Part shown: piece after piece, positions 1-9,266 of the stretch
Layout: each line of letters starts with the position of its first letter
How positions within the stretch are numbered: position 1 is the first letter of the stretch
From: Asterionellopsis glacialis
Taxonomy: Eukaryota; Bacillariophyta; Plagiogrammaphyceae; Rhaphoneidales; Asterionellopsidaceae
Length of the DNA stretch: 16,405 bases
Reading direction: 5' to 3'
Assembly: GCA_014885115.2 (NCBI GenBank)
Contig: WKLE02003187.1
Coordinates: forward strand, 1 to 16,405
The notes under the pieces: model-generated
Told to the model about the DNA's origin: nothing
The model's database searches: none
Seen by the model: the letters and a program-made list of their open reading frames with translations, nothing else
Program-made: the position numbers and the translations under genes

Positions 1-1
1 C

Positions 2-802
2 CTGCCTGAAAAAGACGCAGAAGCTACACCATGGGATTGCTTATGTTTAGATCTCATAGGACCTTATACGATCACACGAAAAGGTCGCAAGGACTTAACC
101 CTACGCTGCGTTACTATGATTGACCCAGCTACGGGATGGTTCGAGATTGCCCCTTGGTCCAAAAGGAGCTGTATCAAAATTGCGAACATAGTAGAACAAC
201 AGTGGTTCGCACGATACCCAAAACCTATGCAAGTCACTTTTGACCAAGTTATGGAATTCATGAAGGATTTCTGTAGTTACCACATCAAGCACAAACCAAT
301 CACTACCCGTAACCCACAGGCAAATGCCGTAGTGGAGAGGATACATCAAGTTGTGGGCAATATGATATGAACCCACCAGGTACAACATAGTACCGAAGAC
401 CCATGGGCCTGTGTACTCGCTGCCGTAGCATATGCCGTACGTTCCACTTATCATACTACTCTCCAAGCTACGCCTGGCCAGCTAGTATTTGGTAGAGATA
501 TTATATTTAATATTCAACATGAAGCGAACTGGGAACACATACATAGTAGGAAACAAGATAGAATAGCTAGCAACAACCAGCGTGAAAATGCTAAGAGAAT
601 CGAACACGACTGGAAAGTAAGAGATAAAGCCCTACTAGAAAACGATAAGTCCAACCCGCGTAAATAGGAACAACCACGCGATGGACCATTCATGGTTCAA
701 CAAGTACACTGTATCGGTACCGTAACCATTCAATGGGGACCAGTTCTAGACAGACTCAATATTCGTTGCGTAAAACCTTACCACGCTGCCGCTGCCGCAT
801 AA
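2..802 (+). pseudogene. Ty3/Gypsy pol fragment: integrase core and C-terminal domain, two in-frame stops
   Basis: One reading frame runs from the window edge to a TAA at 800-802 and reads as the integrase end of a Ty3/Gypsy polyprotein, which inserts element cDNA into the host genome. Near the start it shows PWDCLCLDLIGPY (first catalytic Asp), then MIDPATGWFEI, VTFDQVMEF (second Asp; the usual small residues after it are changed), and NPQANAVVERIHQ (catalytic Glu). YHTTLQATPGQLVFGRD follows, and the C-terminal part ends in KPYH plus an alanine run. All three acidic residues survive, but TGA at 368-370 and TAG at 665-667 break the frame. The stretch between the second Asp and KPITT looks a few residues shorter than usual, which suggests a small deletion. 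The 5' part (protease, RT, RNase H) lies outside the window. The family call is from established motifs; the diatom affinity is from memory. Confidence 0.92.
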
Positions 803-832
803 CCATCCTAACAGTACTAGATCGCTGGACAT

Positions 833-841
833 GGGGGCAAG
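833..841 (+). other. Polypurine tract (plus-strand primer site)
   Basis: GGGGGCAAG lies 31 bases after the pol stop and directly before TG at 842-843, the usual start of an LTR. This is where second-strand synthesis of the element would be primed. One C interrupts the purines. The position between pol and LTR is the main support. Confidence 0.6.
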
Positions 842-1224
842 TGCAGTAGGCTAGTCGCGAGGCTTGTGCAATATGTCAATCAACCGTAGTACGGACGGAC
901 CGTGATGTGATGACGTCACAGACCGGACAGACGTGATGACGAGATAACGTCATCACACGGACAGATGCAAATGCGCAGTGACACACAGCATTCTTGCGAA
1001 CGCTGACGTCACAATGTGAATGCTGACGTCACGAGCAAAGCGTATCAAATCCACTCCGCAGCAGGACATGGTGATGCGCTTGACATGGAGCATTCCGATT
1101 GGCTGGCTCAGGGAGTTCGGTTCACATGTTAAAACCAAACTCTGTTGGAATCCGAACATTAAGTAGATCCGTTGTAGGATCCCATACTGTAATTGGGTTG
1201 CAAAGACGAATTGGTGAATTGTCA
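842..1224 (+). mobile_element. Probable 3' LTR of the Ty3/Gypsy element
   Basis: The sequence after the polypurine tract starts with TG and has no coding potential. It differs from the DNA downstream: it is richer in G+C and carries repeated ACGGAC and TGACGTCA words, and an inverted pair at 906-915 and 948-957. It ends at about 1224, where ...TTGTCA would give a TG...CA terminus and where the composition drops to AT-rich DNA. The right edge is a guess, because no second copy of this LTR and no target-site duplication are visible. A TTAAGTAG word near 1160 could belong to a core promoter. Confidence 0.6.
911..1031. promoter_or_regulatory. Cluster of three perfect CRE-type palindromes (TGACGTCA)
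   Basis: TGACGTCA occurs at 911-918, 1004-1011 and 1024-1031, with an extra ACGTCA half-site at 947-952. The last two sit in an 11-bp direct repeat, GCTGACGTCAC, exactly 20 bp apart. This is the consensus for bZIP factors of the CREB/ATF type, and TGACGT elements are known CO2/cAMP-response elements in diatoms. Inside an LTR they are likely enhancer sites that would couple element transcription to a host signal; that function is inferred. Confidence 0.6.
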
Positions 1225-1386
1225 GGTATTTTTAGTTAAGTTCTAAAATAGCTCATAATTTATTCATTCCAATGAACTCTACTTCATTTTCCAATCATTT
1301 TCTATCACTTTTCAAATTTGTTGTCAGCATAGTGCAACATTAAATGTTGGTTTTCTGAAAGATATGCTGATCTGTTTTTTTTTTAA

Positions 1387-1448
1387 ATCATGAGCTAGAA
1401 CAAACTCAATGTGAGACATCATGAGCTAGGAAAAACTCAATGGGAGAC
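1387..1448. repeat. Two tandem copies of a 31-bp unit
   Basis: ATCATGAGCTAG begins at 1387 and again at 1418, and the two 31-bp copies differ at only a few positions. They overlap the last codons of the minus-strand pseudogene. The unit is not a multiple of three, so this looks like simple replication slippage. Confidence 0.75.
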
Positions 1449-2972
1449 ATGAGCATTTTCAGTAGATAATTAGTTTCACGCACAAAAACGTAAATACCAG
1501 CATGGTCAGAATAACTTGGTGGGGATATAATTACTTCACCAGCAAATCTTCTGTCAATGTTTTGTAGAAAAAATTGAGGAGACCTTTGTTTTGAGAGGAT
1601 ACTAGATTTGGCAAAACTGTTGGTAGAATCATTACTATTGACTGTGGATGACAACAAGATATTGTCATTGATTGGTGTCTTTGCAGTAACAATCTGCAGA
1701 TTTGCTCTGCCAAGTTTTGTATTTTGGGTGATTAGAAAAAAATATATCGAAGGATGCTAATGCCCAAATGCAAGCATTGTGAAAATTCTGTTATCCTGTT
1801 AACAATGCTGTCTTCATTAAGAACTTTGATGAACTGTTGGTGTTTTTTTTTTTTAATTATACTTTGCCTTTGACTCTCACTGGTCTCCTTACTTGTTGTG
1901 GTAGAATCATCTGGTTCCTCACTTACACACAAGCTGGAATTTCGGTCATCTACATGAGAGTCTCCAAAAAGGAGTACAAGAATGCAACGGTTCCTTTCCA
2001 GTTACTGTGCTTGTGGACAGGGTCCAAATTCTCCGTTATTGGAAAAGATTCTGTATTTTTATAAGAAACATCAGAAAGACAAAGAAATACATCAGTATTA
2101 GTTGCCTTGATATTTTTCATTTTGGGAGAAAGGAGTAAGGATTTTAAAAATAGACTATTCTTCGCTCCTGGTGTAGACTCCAATTGATGGTAGGAGATAT
2201 TTGGAATGGGTCTACCTGTCTCTCCACATTTCCTTTTTGAAATTTCTTTTGTTTCCTTTTGGAAGGTAAGGACCCATCCTCTCATGGTCTTAAAATGTTC
2301 AGGTGTGAAACCAAATTCCATACTGAACACTCGTGTTGACTGAAAAGCCTTGTTTACATAATGATACCTATTTTTTTGGCCCCACCAAACAAGGAGTAGC
2401 AGAAACAAGTAAGATGGTTTCCAATCAGTATTTTCCATGAAATCTTTTTGGGATTCCATAGATTAAACTACACTCTTAATCTGTGGAGCCCTTTTTGTTC
2501 CATTAGCAACAGTTGAGTAGAAACCATTGGTGATGAATTGTATATTAGGAAGCTTTGGTGAATCTTCTTTGTCAACTTCATCCTTGTCTGTCAATAGTGC
2601 AGATCCTAGTAGTTTGTTCTGTTTTGATATTGCTTTATTACTAGTTAATGAATTCCCATCATCCTCTGCCAAAAAGTCCCTTTCTAGCCATTTTGGGTTT
2701 AATGACAGGTTAGGTTGGTCACTGTTGGAATCTGACATTTCTGATTTGGAAATATATTCCTTTGATGTTGAGTAAACCTATTTTATTAGTGAATGGCGGA
2801 CAACATCAGTTGAATCAACACAAAATTTTCGGAATTCTTCAAAAACCGACAACGGACAAAACAAACCATCATATAATGCATACCTAGTATTGTTTCAGTA
2901 CAAACGTACCACACCAAGGAAGGTAATTGTACTAATACTTAATGAATTAGTAAGCTCAGGGATGATTGTTGC
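1406..2972 (-). pseudogene. Decayed unrecognised gene, about 500 codons
   Basis: Reading leftward from 2972, one frame continues to 1950 and is interrupted only by TGA at 2897-2895, TAG at 2780-2778 and TAA at 2465-2463. It contains protein-like stretches such as RYALYDGLFCPLSVFEEFRKF, MSDSNSDQPNLSLNPKWLE, and FSMEFGFTPEHFKTMRGWVL. A shift near 1960 leads into a Ser/Thr/Lys-rich linker (SEEPDDSTTTSKETSES, then KKKKHQQF). A second shift, exactly at the A7 run 1736-1742, leads into LGRANLQIVTAKTPINDN and SPPSYSDHAGIYVFVRET, ending at 1406. The coherence of the joined frames argues for a real ancestral protein. I recognise no family and see no signal peptide or clear catalytic motif. A good splice donor, ATG|GTGAGC, sits at 2979-2971, so an upstream exon is possible. 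It lies divergent to the Cys-rich region at 3633-6206, with ~660 bp between them. Confidence 0.55.
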
Positions 2973-3632
2973 TCACCATGAATGTGTTTTATTCAAACTT
3001 ATCAAGTCAAATTACAGATTTCAAGAAGCATGAACAATCATGCCAACATTGCTATTGTGCTTCTGGAGCAAGACAATGTTTCATTGTTGGGACTTGACGT
3101 TGATGACGATGCATACAGTAATTATACCATCCTGTGTAAACATACCTGATTTCAACCCAAGAAGATAAGATAAAAAAATAATCATAATGTAAGGAAATAG
3201 TGGGGATCAGTTTATGCGGATATAAATAAAAGTCTATGGCGGGGATATATACGATAAACAAAAATGGATGTATTGATTGCCTTAGAAAAAAAATGTTGAT
3301 TCTACAAAAGTGTAGGGCCAATTTCTTGGGAAATTAACCCTACACATTTTGTAGAAAGTCAGTGTAGAAGACAATGGTTACTGCTGATTGGCATTAAAAA
3401 CAAAAATAAAGGGTTCCTGGTGAGGAAACCAGTGTATGTATTCTGTCAGTATACATCATACACCTTGCTGAAACTAGTCAGTAGTACAGTAGGTTTGACA
3501 TTCGAATTGGCACTTCAGGTGGCAAACAAGGGATTCCTGGAGAATAAGGACTGACCATGTTAGAGATGCACTCAAACAATAGATGAAAAGAATGAAAAAA
3601 AAGTGATGCTGGTTCTTGCAAAATCTTAGATT
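2973..3632. other. Intergenic spacer between divergent decayed genes
   Basis: I find no convincing coding sequence on either strand. The spacer is AT-rich and holds the hairpin at 3301-3355. If the two flanking genes were ever expressed together, a bidirectional promoter would lie here, but I see no clear TATA or initiator element. Confidence 0.4.
3301..3355. repeat. Long near-perfect inverted repeat (hairpin)
   Basis: TCTACAAAAGTGTAGGG (3301-3317) pairs with CCCTACACATTTTGTAGA (3338-3355), giving 17 pairs with a single bulged base. Inside the loop, AATTTC (3320-3325) pairs with GAAATT (3330-3335). The whole can fold as one 55-nt hairpin. It could be the core of a small foldback or MITE-type element, or an RNA hairpin. 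Confidence 0.8.
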
Positions 3633-5156
3633 ATGAAGAAACAAGCCTTGAGAAGAATTGGTTGCAGGGCAGTGTGTCGTGTTTTGCCAATTGCTGACCA
3701 AAAAATAGTATGTGTTGTGTGTCCCCAAAAGGAGTATCACCAGAATATTACAATTGATAAAACATTTATGTAGATTGTACATAGATGCACTATAGAATTT
3801 GGGAAAAGATCCTTTGATATTTACTTGAAAATACTCACAAAAGAAAGACATGATTGAGAGGAAAGAACAATTGCAAGAACAAAGACCTCACCATGCCTGT
3901 AACCAATTCTCTCCATGTTAGGTGGTATTGGTACAAAGATAATTGTTATGAACATAAATCTGTGGTGAAAGAACCAAAGGGGTTGAAATTAGATGATGAT
4001 GATATTTGTCGTTATTGTTTTCATGTTGAAATAGAAGTGATAATTGATCACTTCTTTCCAACTGAAGCAGCGACAAGGATTAGTGATTTTTTATGGTGTT
4101 TAGATGACAAACTTCAGCCAGGTTATTATGCTGCTAAAATACAGTCCCAACAGTAAATGAGTATCTAGATGCATTTGATGAAGACCCTAATTTTGATTTT
4201 TTTTTTTTCCAATGGAACAATTGCTGTTTTATCTACTTTATTGTTTGTTTCAAGAACCATTGGTACCAAACAAGAAAATACATTTTTTGGATGATATATA
4301 CATGGTTGATTTTGCTCTGCATATCAAAGATTATCCCATACTCACAAATGTTTATTCACACCAAGTTCTAAAAAGGGAAGCGAAGAAGGTTATTTGTCAA
4401 CTACATTTTCTGAGCAAGGATCTCCAATTGTATATTAAAGAGCTCTACCTGTAATTACTCGTGAGTGGAAGAGGAGGTCAGCTCATTTTTGTGTAGGGTG
4501 TCAAAAAATACCACGTCTTACACACACAAAAGCACACAAAGTTCATTATAGGTACAATGTACAAAATCAACAGTTCCTAAGTGCAAACTGTGAGCATTGT
4601 CTTGATATTTATTGTGAGACATGTCTTGAATCAATGATGTTTGCTGGATGGTGCTGTCAACCTATATCTGAGTGTAAAAGTAATGTATGTAAATTTCTTT
4701 GCAATTCTTCCCAATACACATGGAGAGAAATCTCAGAATATGGTGGTTTGGACAAAGACATTGTGGGAAACCAATTGGCAGAACGGAATAAGTTGTTCCG
4801 TTGTGGATACACAATGGATAAAGTTTGCAACATGGAAATGAAAAGGGAAACAACTCTGTTGCTCCCCTGTATCTACAATGATTTGAAAGAATCGTACTTG
4901 GAAAATGGTGATTTTTTGGTACTGTCTTCTACCTCAGGTGATATATTGGTATGGGCTTTTAGTTTGCCCTACAAATTTGAAATTAAAAAATATGCAACAG
5001 ATGACAGCACTTATGTTTCTGTAAATACAGGATTGCAATATTCAGAAGACTATTACAAAAGGATAATTTGTGGTCACTTGCTTTAGAATATGTCTAATTC
5101 TGAGTGCAAGCTGTAAGAATTGTAACAAGAATATTTGTGGAGACATATGTTTGTGA
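3633..5156 (+). pseudogene. Decayed cysteine-rich protein gene, unrecognised
   Basis: Six frame segments in order read as one protein: 3633-3857 (TAG at 3771-3773), 3854-4156, 4141-4208, 4209-4454, 4439-5086 and 5085-5156. The 4198-4208 junction is an 11-T run. Successive segments carry Cys pairs: CRAVC and CVVC, then CRYC, then HFCVGC, then LSANCEHCLDIYCETC, then CKSNVCKFLC, and last LSASCKNCNKNICGDIC. The fourth and last modules resemble each other, suggesting an internal zinc-binding repeat. C-x2-C...C-x2-C-x4-C-x2-C is reminiscent of Cys-rich tails of some DNA transposases (piggyBac type), but the rest does not match what I know of piggyBac, so I do not assign it. A 150-residue tail (SEYGGLDKDIVGNQLAERNK...) follows the main Cys cluster. 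It may form one gene with 5200-6206. Confidence 0.55.
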
Positions 5157-5199
5157 ATACAGTACTGTTTTGTACAAAGTAGTTTTAAAGCCCCCTTGA

Positions 5200-6206
5200 T
5201 TGAAAAAACACTATTTCAGCAACTTGGTTCCAAAGTACCCTGCAGTACCAGAAAAAAAAAAGCCTCACTACGCAAGGTACAAAGTGAGGGGAGGTGTGGA
5301 CTCCAATAGTGTACAGGAATGCACACAGAGAAATAAAAGCCTCCAGATTAATAAAGCGCTTGTTTCGGAAGGCAAGTCAACCATCAAATTGAACAAAAAT
5401 TCCCCACCATAGTTTGGATATACATCCATAAGATTTATAACAACAAAAAGGTTTGATTGAAATTAGTCAAGGAGAAGAGTACATTGCTGGTGGGCAAAAG
5501 ACACAAAAAGAAAATGACAACAATTGTATCAAAACTAGCTCAAAACAAACAGGATAGCAACGTGGTGGCTTTATGGGAGTTTTATTTGTTGCACAGGCAT
5601 GTGGATGGTCCAAGGAATTATCCATTGGATATAAAACTATCCAATTATGTAAACAGGTGCAAATTGGCCAAACAGAATGCTTCAGAGATATTGAGAATGG
5701 CTGGATTTTATCTTCAAGAATCGGTTATTTTTCATATTTGTAATTTAAAAAGGAGCTGAACATACAAGGATCCACCAATGGAAGTGGTATTTGTCTAAGC
5801 GTTTGTCACCACTTAGCTGTAACAGACATTTGTCACAACAAGTACATTCACAATCTTTGTCATGGTTGGCCCTCCTTCCCATGGGAGGTTGCAAGACTCA
5901 ATAGATGTACAATATAATTACAAGAAACATAAGAAGAAAAAGTAAGCAATATCAAATGTTGTTTGAAGCAACAACTGCCAAATAAAGAGAGAAGACAGTA
6001 ACGGTTGTTTTTAACAGAGTTCTGTACCAATATGTAAGTACCAATCAGGATGACATTTCGAACGATAATTTGATAGGGAAAATTAAGAATTTAAAGAAAA
6101 CATTGGAAAGAAACATTTGACAAAAAAAATTGAAAATGCCACTGAATGCAATTTGGAATATGAATGTGTGGGAAAAGTTTGGAAAAAGTTGATGTACAAA
6201 GTTTGA
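5200..6206 (+). pseudogene. Decayed Cys/His-rich coding remnants, probably continuing the preceding gene
   Basis: Protein-like segments follow each other on the same strand: 5200-5412 (basic, PEKKKPHYARYKVRGG), 5457-5759 (VVALWEFYLLHRHVDGPRNY and KLAKQNASEILRMAGFYLQE), about 5744-5904 (CLSVCHHLAVTDICHNKY, NLCHGWPSFPWEVARLNRC), and 5905-6120 (TVTVVFNRVLYQYVSTNQDD, then IGKIKNLKKTLERNI), broken by TAA at 5983-5985. The last is a Lys/Glu tail (KKIENATECNLEYECVGKVW) ending at 6204-6206. The third segment has a C-x3-C-H-H...C-H...C-H spacing that suggests another metal-binding unit. Lys-rich runs (KRHKKKM, KKHKKKK) could bind nucleic acid. Family unknown. It has the same orientation and Cys-rich style as 3633-5156, so one long gene is the simplest reading. 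Confidence 0.45.
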
Positions 6207-6322
6207 TGAGACAGTATAAATGTAATAATTTGGAATTTCAATTACAGTGATTTTGGGGAAATGTAGGGACTAAACTTAGAGAGGACACAATTTAATCTGG
6301 TACTAAGATGGAGAGGTCAATA

Positions 6323-6366
6323 AATTTCCGAAAAATATTTAGATATTATTTAAATATCCGGAAATT
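6323..6366. repeat. Inverted repeat with AATTTCCG / CGGAAATT ends
   Basis: AATTTCCG at 6323-6330 pairs with CGGAAATT at 6359-6366, and the AT-rich inner parts (ATATTTA / TAAATAT) extend the stem after a small bulge. It lies just before the recombinase fragment and might mark a former element border. It may also be chance in AT-rich DNA. Confidence 0.55.
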
Positions 6367-6371
6367 GAAAA

Positions 6372-6632
6372 TGTCTAACATGCATTATTGCGCTCCCAGA
6401 TGTACACATTCATGATACTGATATAACTGCCGCTCTTTGATGCAGCACAGCAAAATCAGGTCATCTGCACCGCGGTTACAGTCTGGCACAAATCAGTAGC
6501 CATTCTTTACAAGCCTTGGGCGCCATGGCCATAAAACTTGCCTGAGCAGACAACACTACAATCCAAAAACTTGGCCGCTGGTCCTCTCGGACTTTTCTGA
6601 TGTATATTCACACACAAATAGAAACCCTATAA
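6372..6632 (+). pseudogene. Tyrosine recombinase C-terminal fragment (Crypton-like)
   Basis: The frame 6372-6632 ends with the catalytic signature of tyrosine recombinases, which cut and rejoin DNA through a covalent phosphotyrosine. Visible are ISSHSLQALGAMAIKLA (6492-6542), then TTIQKLGRWSSRTFLMYIH (6555-6611). The HxLR box keeps its His (6501-6503), but the catalytic Arg is Gln (CAA, 6510-6512). The Trp of GRW stands at 6579-6581 and the Tyr nucleophile at 6603-6605. TGA stops at 6438-6440 and 6543-6545 break it. Only the last ~85 residues of a catalytic domain are recognisable, and the first catalytic Arg region is not found upstream. HSLRAGGAMAL...LGRWSS.TF..YIH is typical of Crypton and related YR elements abundant in diatoms. 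A DIRS-type origin cannot be excluded. Confidence 0.85.
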
Positions 6633-7401
6633 ACATTCTACATCTTTGCTAAGCGCGCACCTCCCTCAAAAATTTGTGGGTTCATAAATGGTTTTAAGGG
6701 TTCCTATGCAAAATTGTTGACCACGGTGTCAAAATTGTCAAAATACAGGGCACAAACATGGGTGCCAGATGCCTTCACTCCACTGGTACATCCTGCCTTG
6801 GTTTCTTGTACGCATGGACAGATTCTTTGGTCCCAGTGTACACAAAGCACCATTAGAGACAAATCAAGTGCACAGATACTGCTGGAGCCTTGATGGTTGG
6901 TACGGCAAAATGGGTGGGTCACCAGCATTAATCCTTTGACTAGTAGTCTCCTTTTATTGGCATACTCTAAAAATGGTACATTTTATGAGCACAAGTGTTT
7001 GAAGTAGTGAATCTGACAAAAAGGTCAGTAAGTAGCAAACAAAACTAGTACACCCAAGAAGCAGTACTAGAACAGGCGAGCAGACCAGAAAAAATAAGTG
7101 TGGTTTGAACCATACTTTCTGGGATGCAAGTACTGGTAGCCAAGGAAGACAGCTGGCTATCTCTGATAGGTCTCCAAAACAGGAAGACAGATAATTTCTG
7201 TCTGTCTGTAGTTAACAAAAATAAGTAAATATGCACACAAAGTCAACCAGTTATGGTGCTATTCTAAGGGATTGTTCTTTTATAGCAAAGGCCCACAAAG
7301 GCCAAGAGAACAGAACCGTTGACAGGCAATCTGGATGTCCATGATGACAGATAACAGGCACAGCCATCAAAGCAAGCAACAATAATCCAGTCAACATTGA
7401 A
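6633..7401. other. Stretch without a supported gene
   Basis: Short open frames exist on both strands (for example around 6690-6870), but none gives a convincing protein and they overlap each other. No repeats of note. If the gag-like element starting near 7463 is an LTR element, its 5' LTR would have to lie here, but I cannot define borders. Confidence 0.4.
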
Positions 7402-7417
7402 ATCCTTATATAAGGAT
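7402..7417. promoter_or_regulatory. TATA-containing 16-bp perfect palindrome
   Basis: ATCCTTATATAAGGAT is its own reverse complement and contains TATATAA 46 bp before the first open frame of the gag-like region (7463). It could be a TATA box serving either strand. The position is suggestive only. Confidence 0.4.
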
Positions 7418-7462
7418 GGCAAGCAGGATTACTATTTTTGATCTGCATGGAGTGATCTTCTT

Positions 7463-9239
7463 TTGTTTGCTAAAGGCCAAAGAGCACCTGTTGTTCCTAG
7501 TTTTGAAATTCAAATTGGGATTTGCTGTAAAGCAAATTACGTAGATGCCTCCAGGGTTCTCATTTGCCTCCTAGACTCACTAATCAACAGACTTCCAATC
7601 ATGGACAACTACTGCTTTGGAAGTCTGTTGAATACCGATGATGTCACGGTAAGTGGAAACCTGCCCACGCATTGGAACCATTTGGTTTCTCCTTATCCAA
7701 ACATTAACAATGCCCAGGGGTACGCTTTCATGACCCAACTGTCTACAGCGCCATTGTGAAGAGCAGTGTATCTTATAACTTGATCTCAGATGAGATGCAG
7801 CACCAATGCTATGCACAACCCACCTGCAGAGTACTTGAAGAATAATGTGCCTGTAACTACTCTACAGAGTTACAATACAGTCACCACAAACATCCCCCAC
7901 TTGGCACCTTACATAGAAGAAGTTCTAGTTAAGCAAACCATTCTTGACAAAACAGTGTCCACAATAATGAATGCAAGAGGAGAATGAGAGGATAAGGTCA
8001 ATTTCCTTACCACAAGGTTTGAGGAGCATGCTAGTATGGCAAAAACACAGGCCATGTCAGCACTCCAAGAAATCAAGAATTATGCATCTTACATCATATG
8101 TTTGAGGACATGGAACCAAGGGATGGCAGCTTAATGCCCCTGAACCTAGGAAATGGATTGAACTACCCACTTAACATTTAATGCCAAACAAGATGGTGAG
8201 CATTCACCATCACAATGCACCTGAGAATAGTCAACCTGGGCACCATCAATATCAATGTACAAGAGCTGCTGCAACCACCAGCACCAGGGGAAAAGGGAAC
8301 AATGCAACCACAAGTACACAAAGAATTTCTTGCTCAGAACCCCAAAGGTTAATTACAAGTTTTTGCAAATCTAGATTACCATTTGATGTCTATCAAGTTG
8401 AGAGAGGACAAAGCACTACTGATATGGATGGACACAGAATATGGTTGGAAAGAAATGAAGCCAAAGTGCTTAACAAAGCAATTCATCAAGCAGCAATACA
8501 TTGAAAAAGTTACTGGCTTGGAAACACTCAACCAATTTATTAGTAACCTTCAACAAAAACAATTAAATCCAATCTCTAAAAGAAAATATTTCTTCTCCAT
8601 TCAGCAGCTGTATGAAGAATTTCAAAGACACGTAAGCAAAATGGATACTAGGGACCCAACTGCAGGAAATGACCTTGACCGCTTGGCCCAATTTTTCCTG
8701 TATAGAGGACTATCTCAAAGTCTCAATGAAAAACTAGCACGAGAGTTGCCCCCCAGACTACCTAAAGACAACAAGATAGAAGGCAAATCCATGGCTAGAA
8801 TGATGTACAACATAGCAAGCCCCCTTACCATAGGCAGGTTAGCCCAGTCACGTTCCTTGCAGATACAACACCAGCAAAAGACCAGAACACCACCATACAA
8901 TACCAAGAAGACACAATCACTATCAGAACATACTGTTGTTTCATAATATCAAAATCAGTTGACCATACAGGCCAACAATCCAAAGAAATATTGTACCATG
9001 CACTTACCCTTCTTAGTGTAGCCAAACAAGCACTTCAAGTGGCAAGCAGGTCCAGATTTCCACTCAAATGATTTGGCTGTAATGGTTTAGAAGCTTACAA
9101 GGATAATTGCTACCACCTCTATGAAGCTCTCACAACCCATATTGACAAGAGCACTTTTTGTGGAGATTTCTTATGCAATGATACTGCTCAAATCAGTGCA
9201 AACACAGCTTTTTATAAAAATAGAAAAAAGGTAGCAGCT
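7463..9239 (+). pseudogene. Decayed gag-like ORF with damaged zinc knuckle
   Basis: Frame segments run 7463-8125 (TGA at 7757, 7781 and 7985), about 8218-8946 and about 9012 onward. The first part includes a likely coiled-coil stretch (TNIPHLAPYIEEVLVKQTI, then FEEHASMAKTQAMSALQE). The middle part is helical and capsid-like: LDYHLMSIKLREDKALLIW, a FSIQQLYEEFQRHVSKMD segment, and LAQFFLYRGLSQSLNEKLA followed by ELPPRLPKDNKIEG. This is the style of LTR-element gag capsid domains. After a frameshift near 9015 comes a stop where a knuckle Cys or Trp is expected, then FGCNGLEAYKDNCYHLY (9072-9122), resembling a C-x2-C...YHL(W/Y) nucleic-acid-binding knuckle. The gag call rests on remembered resemblance. 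The final segment stays in frame with the transposase-like 9267-9581, so this could instead be the N-terminal ORF of that transposon. Confidence 0.55.
7585..7630. repeat. Perfect 14-bp inverted repeat, 18-nt loop
   Basis: CAACAGACTTCCAA (7585-7598) and TTGGAAGTCTGTTG (7617-7630) are exact reverse complements. It lies within the first gag-like frame, encoding SLINRLPI...CFGSLLN. It probably arose from a local template-switch event, though a functional hairpin cannot be excluded. Confidence 0.85.
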
Positions 9240-9266
9240 AATGAATCACATGAATCACAAGACCCT

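Noticed and set aside
101..466. 121-codon minus-strand open frame
   Set aside because: It lies antisense to a clear integrase core on the + strand.
1387..1448. Possible CRISPR-like direct repeats
   Set aside because: Only two adjacent copies with no spacer, in a eukaryotic context.
3474..3851. 125-codon open frame on the minus strand with hydrophobic stretches
   Set aside because: The + strand over 3633-3857 reads better (Cys motifs continuing into the next segments); the minus frame is its shadow.
4153..4252. Intron from GTAAAT to TTCAAG around the T11 run
   Set aside because: Splicing it does not bring the flanking frames into phase, whereas a length change in the T run does.
7580..7816. 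Minus-strand open frame over the inverted repeat
   Set aside because: Overlaps the gag-like + frame, and has no continuation or recognisable motif.
368..9071. Reassigned TGA codon (alternative genetic code) to explain the many TGA stops
   Set aside because: TAA and TAG stops and frameshifts are also frequent in the same genes, so ordinary decay explains it.
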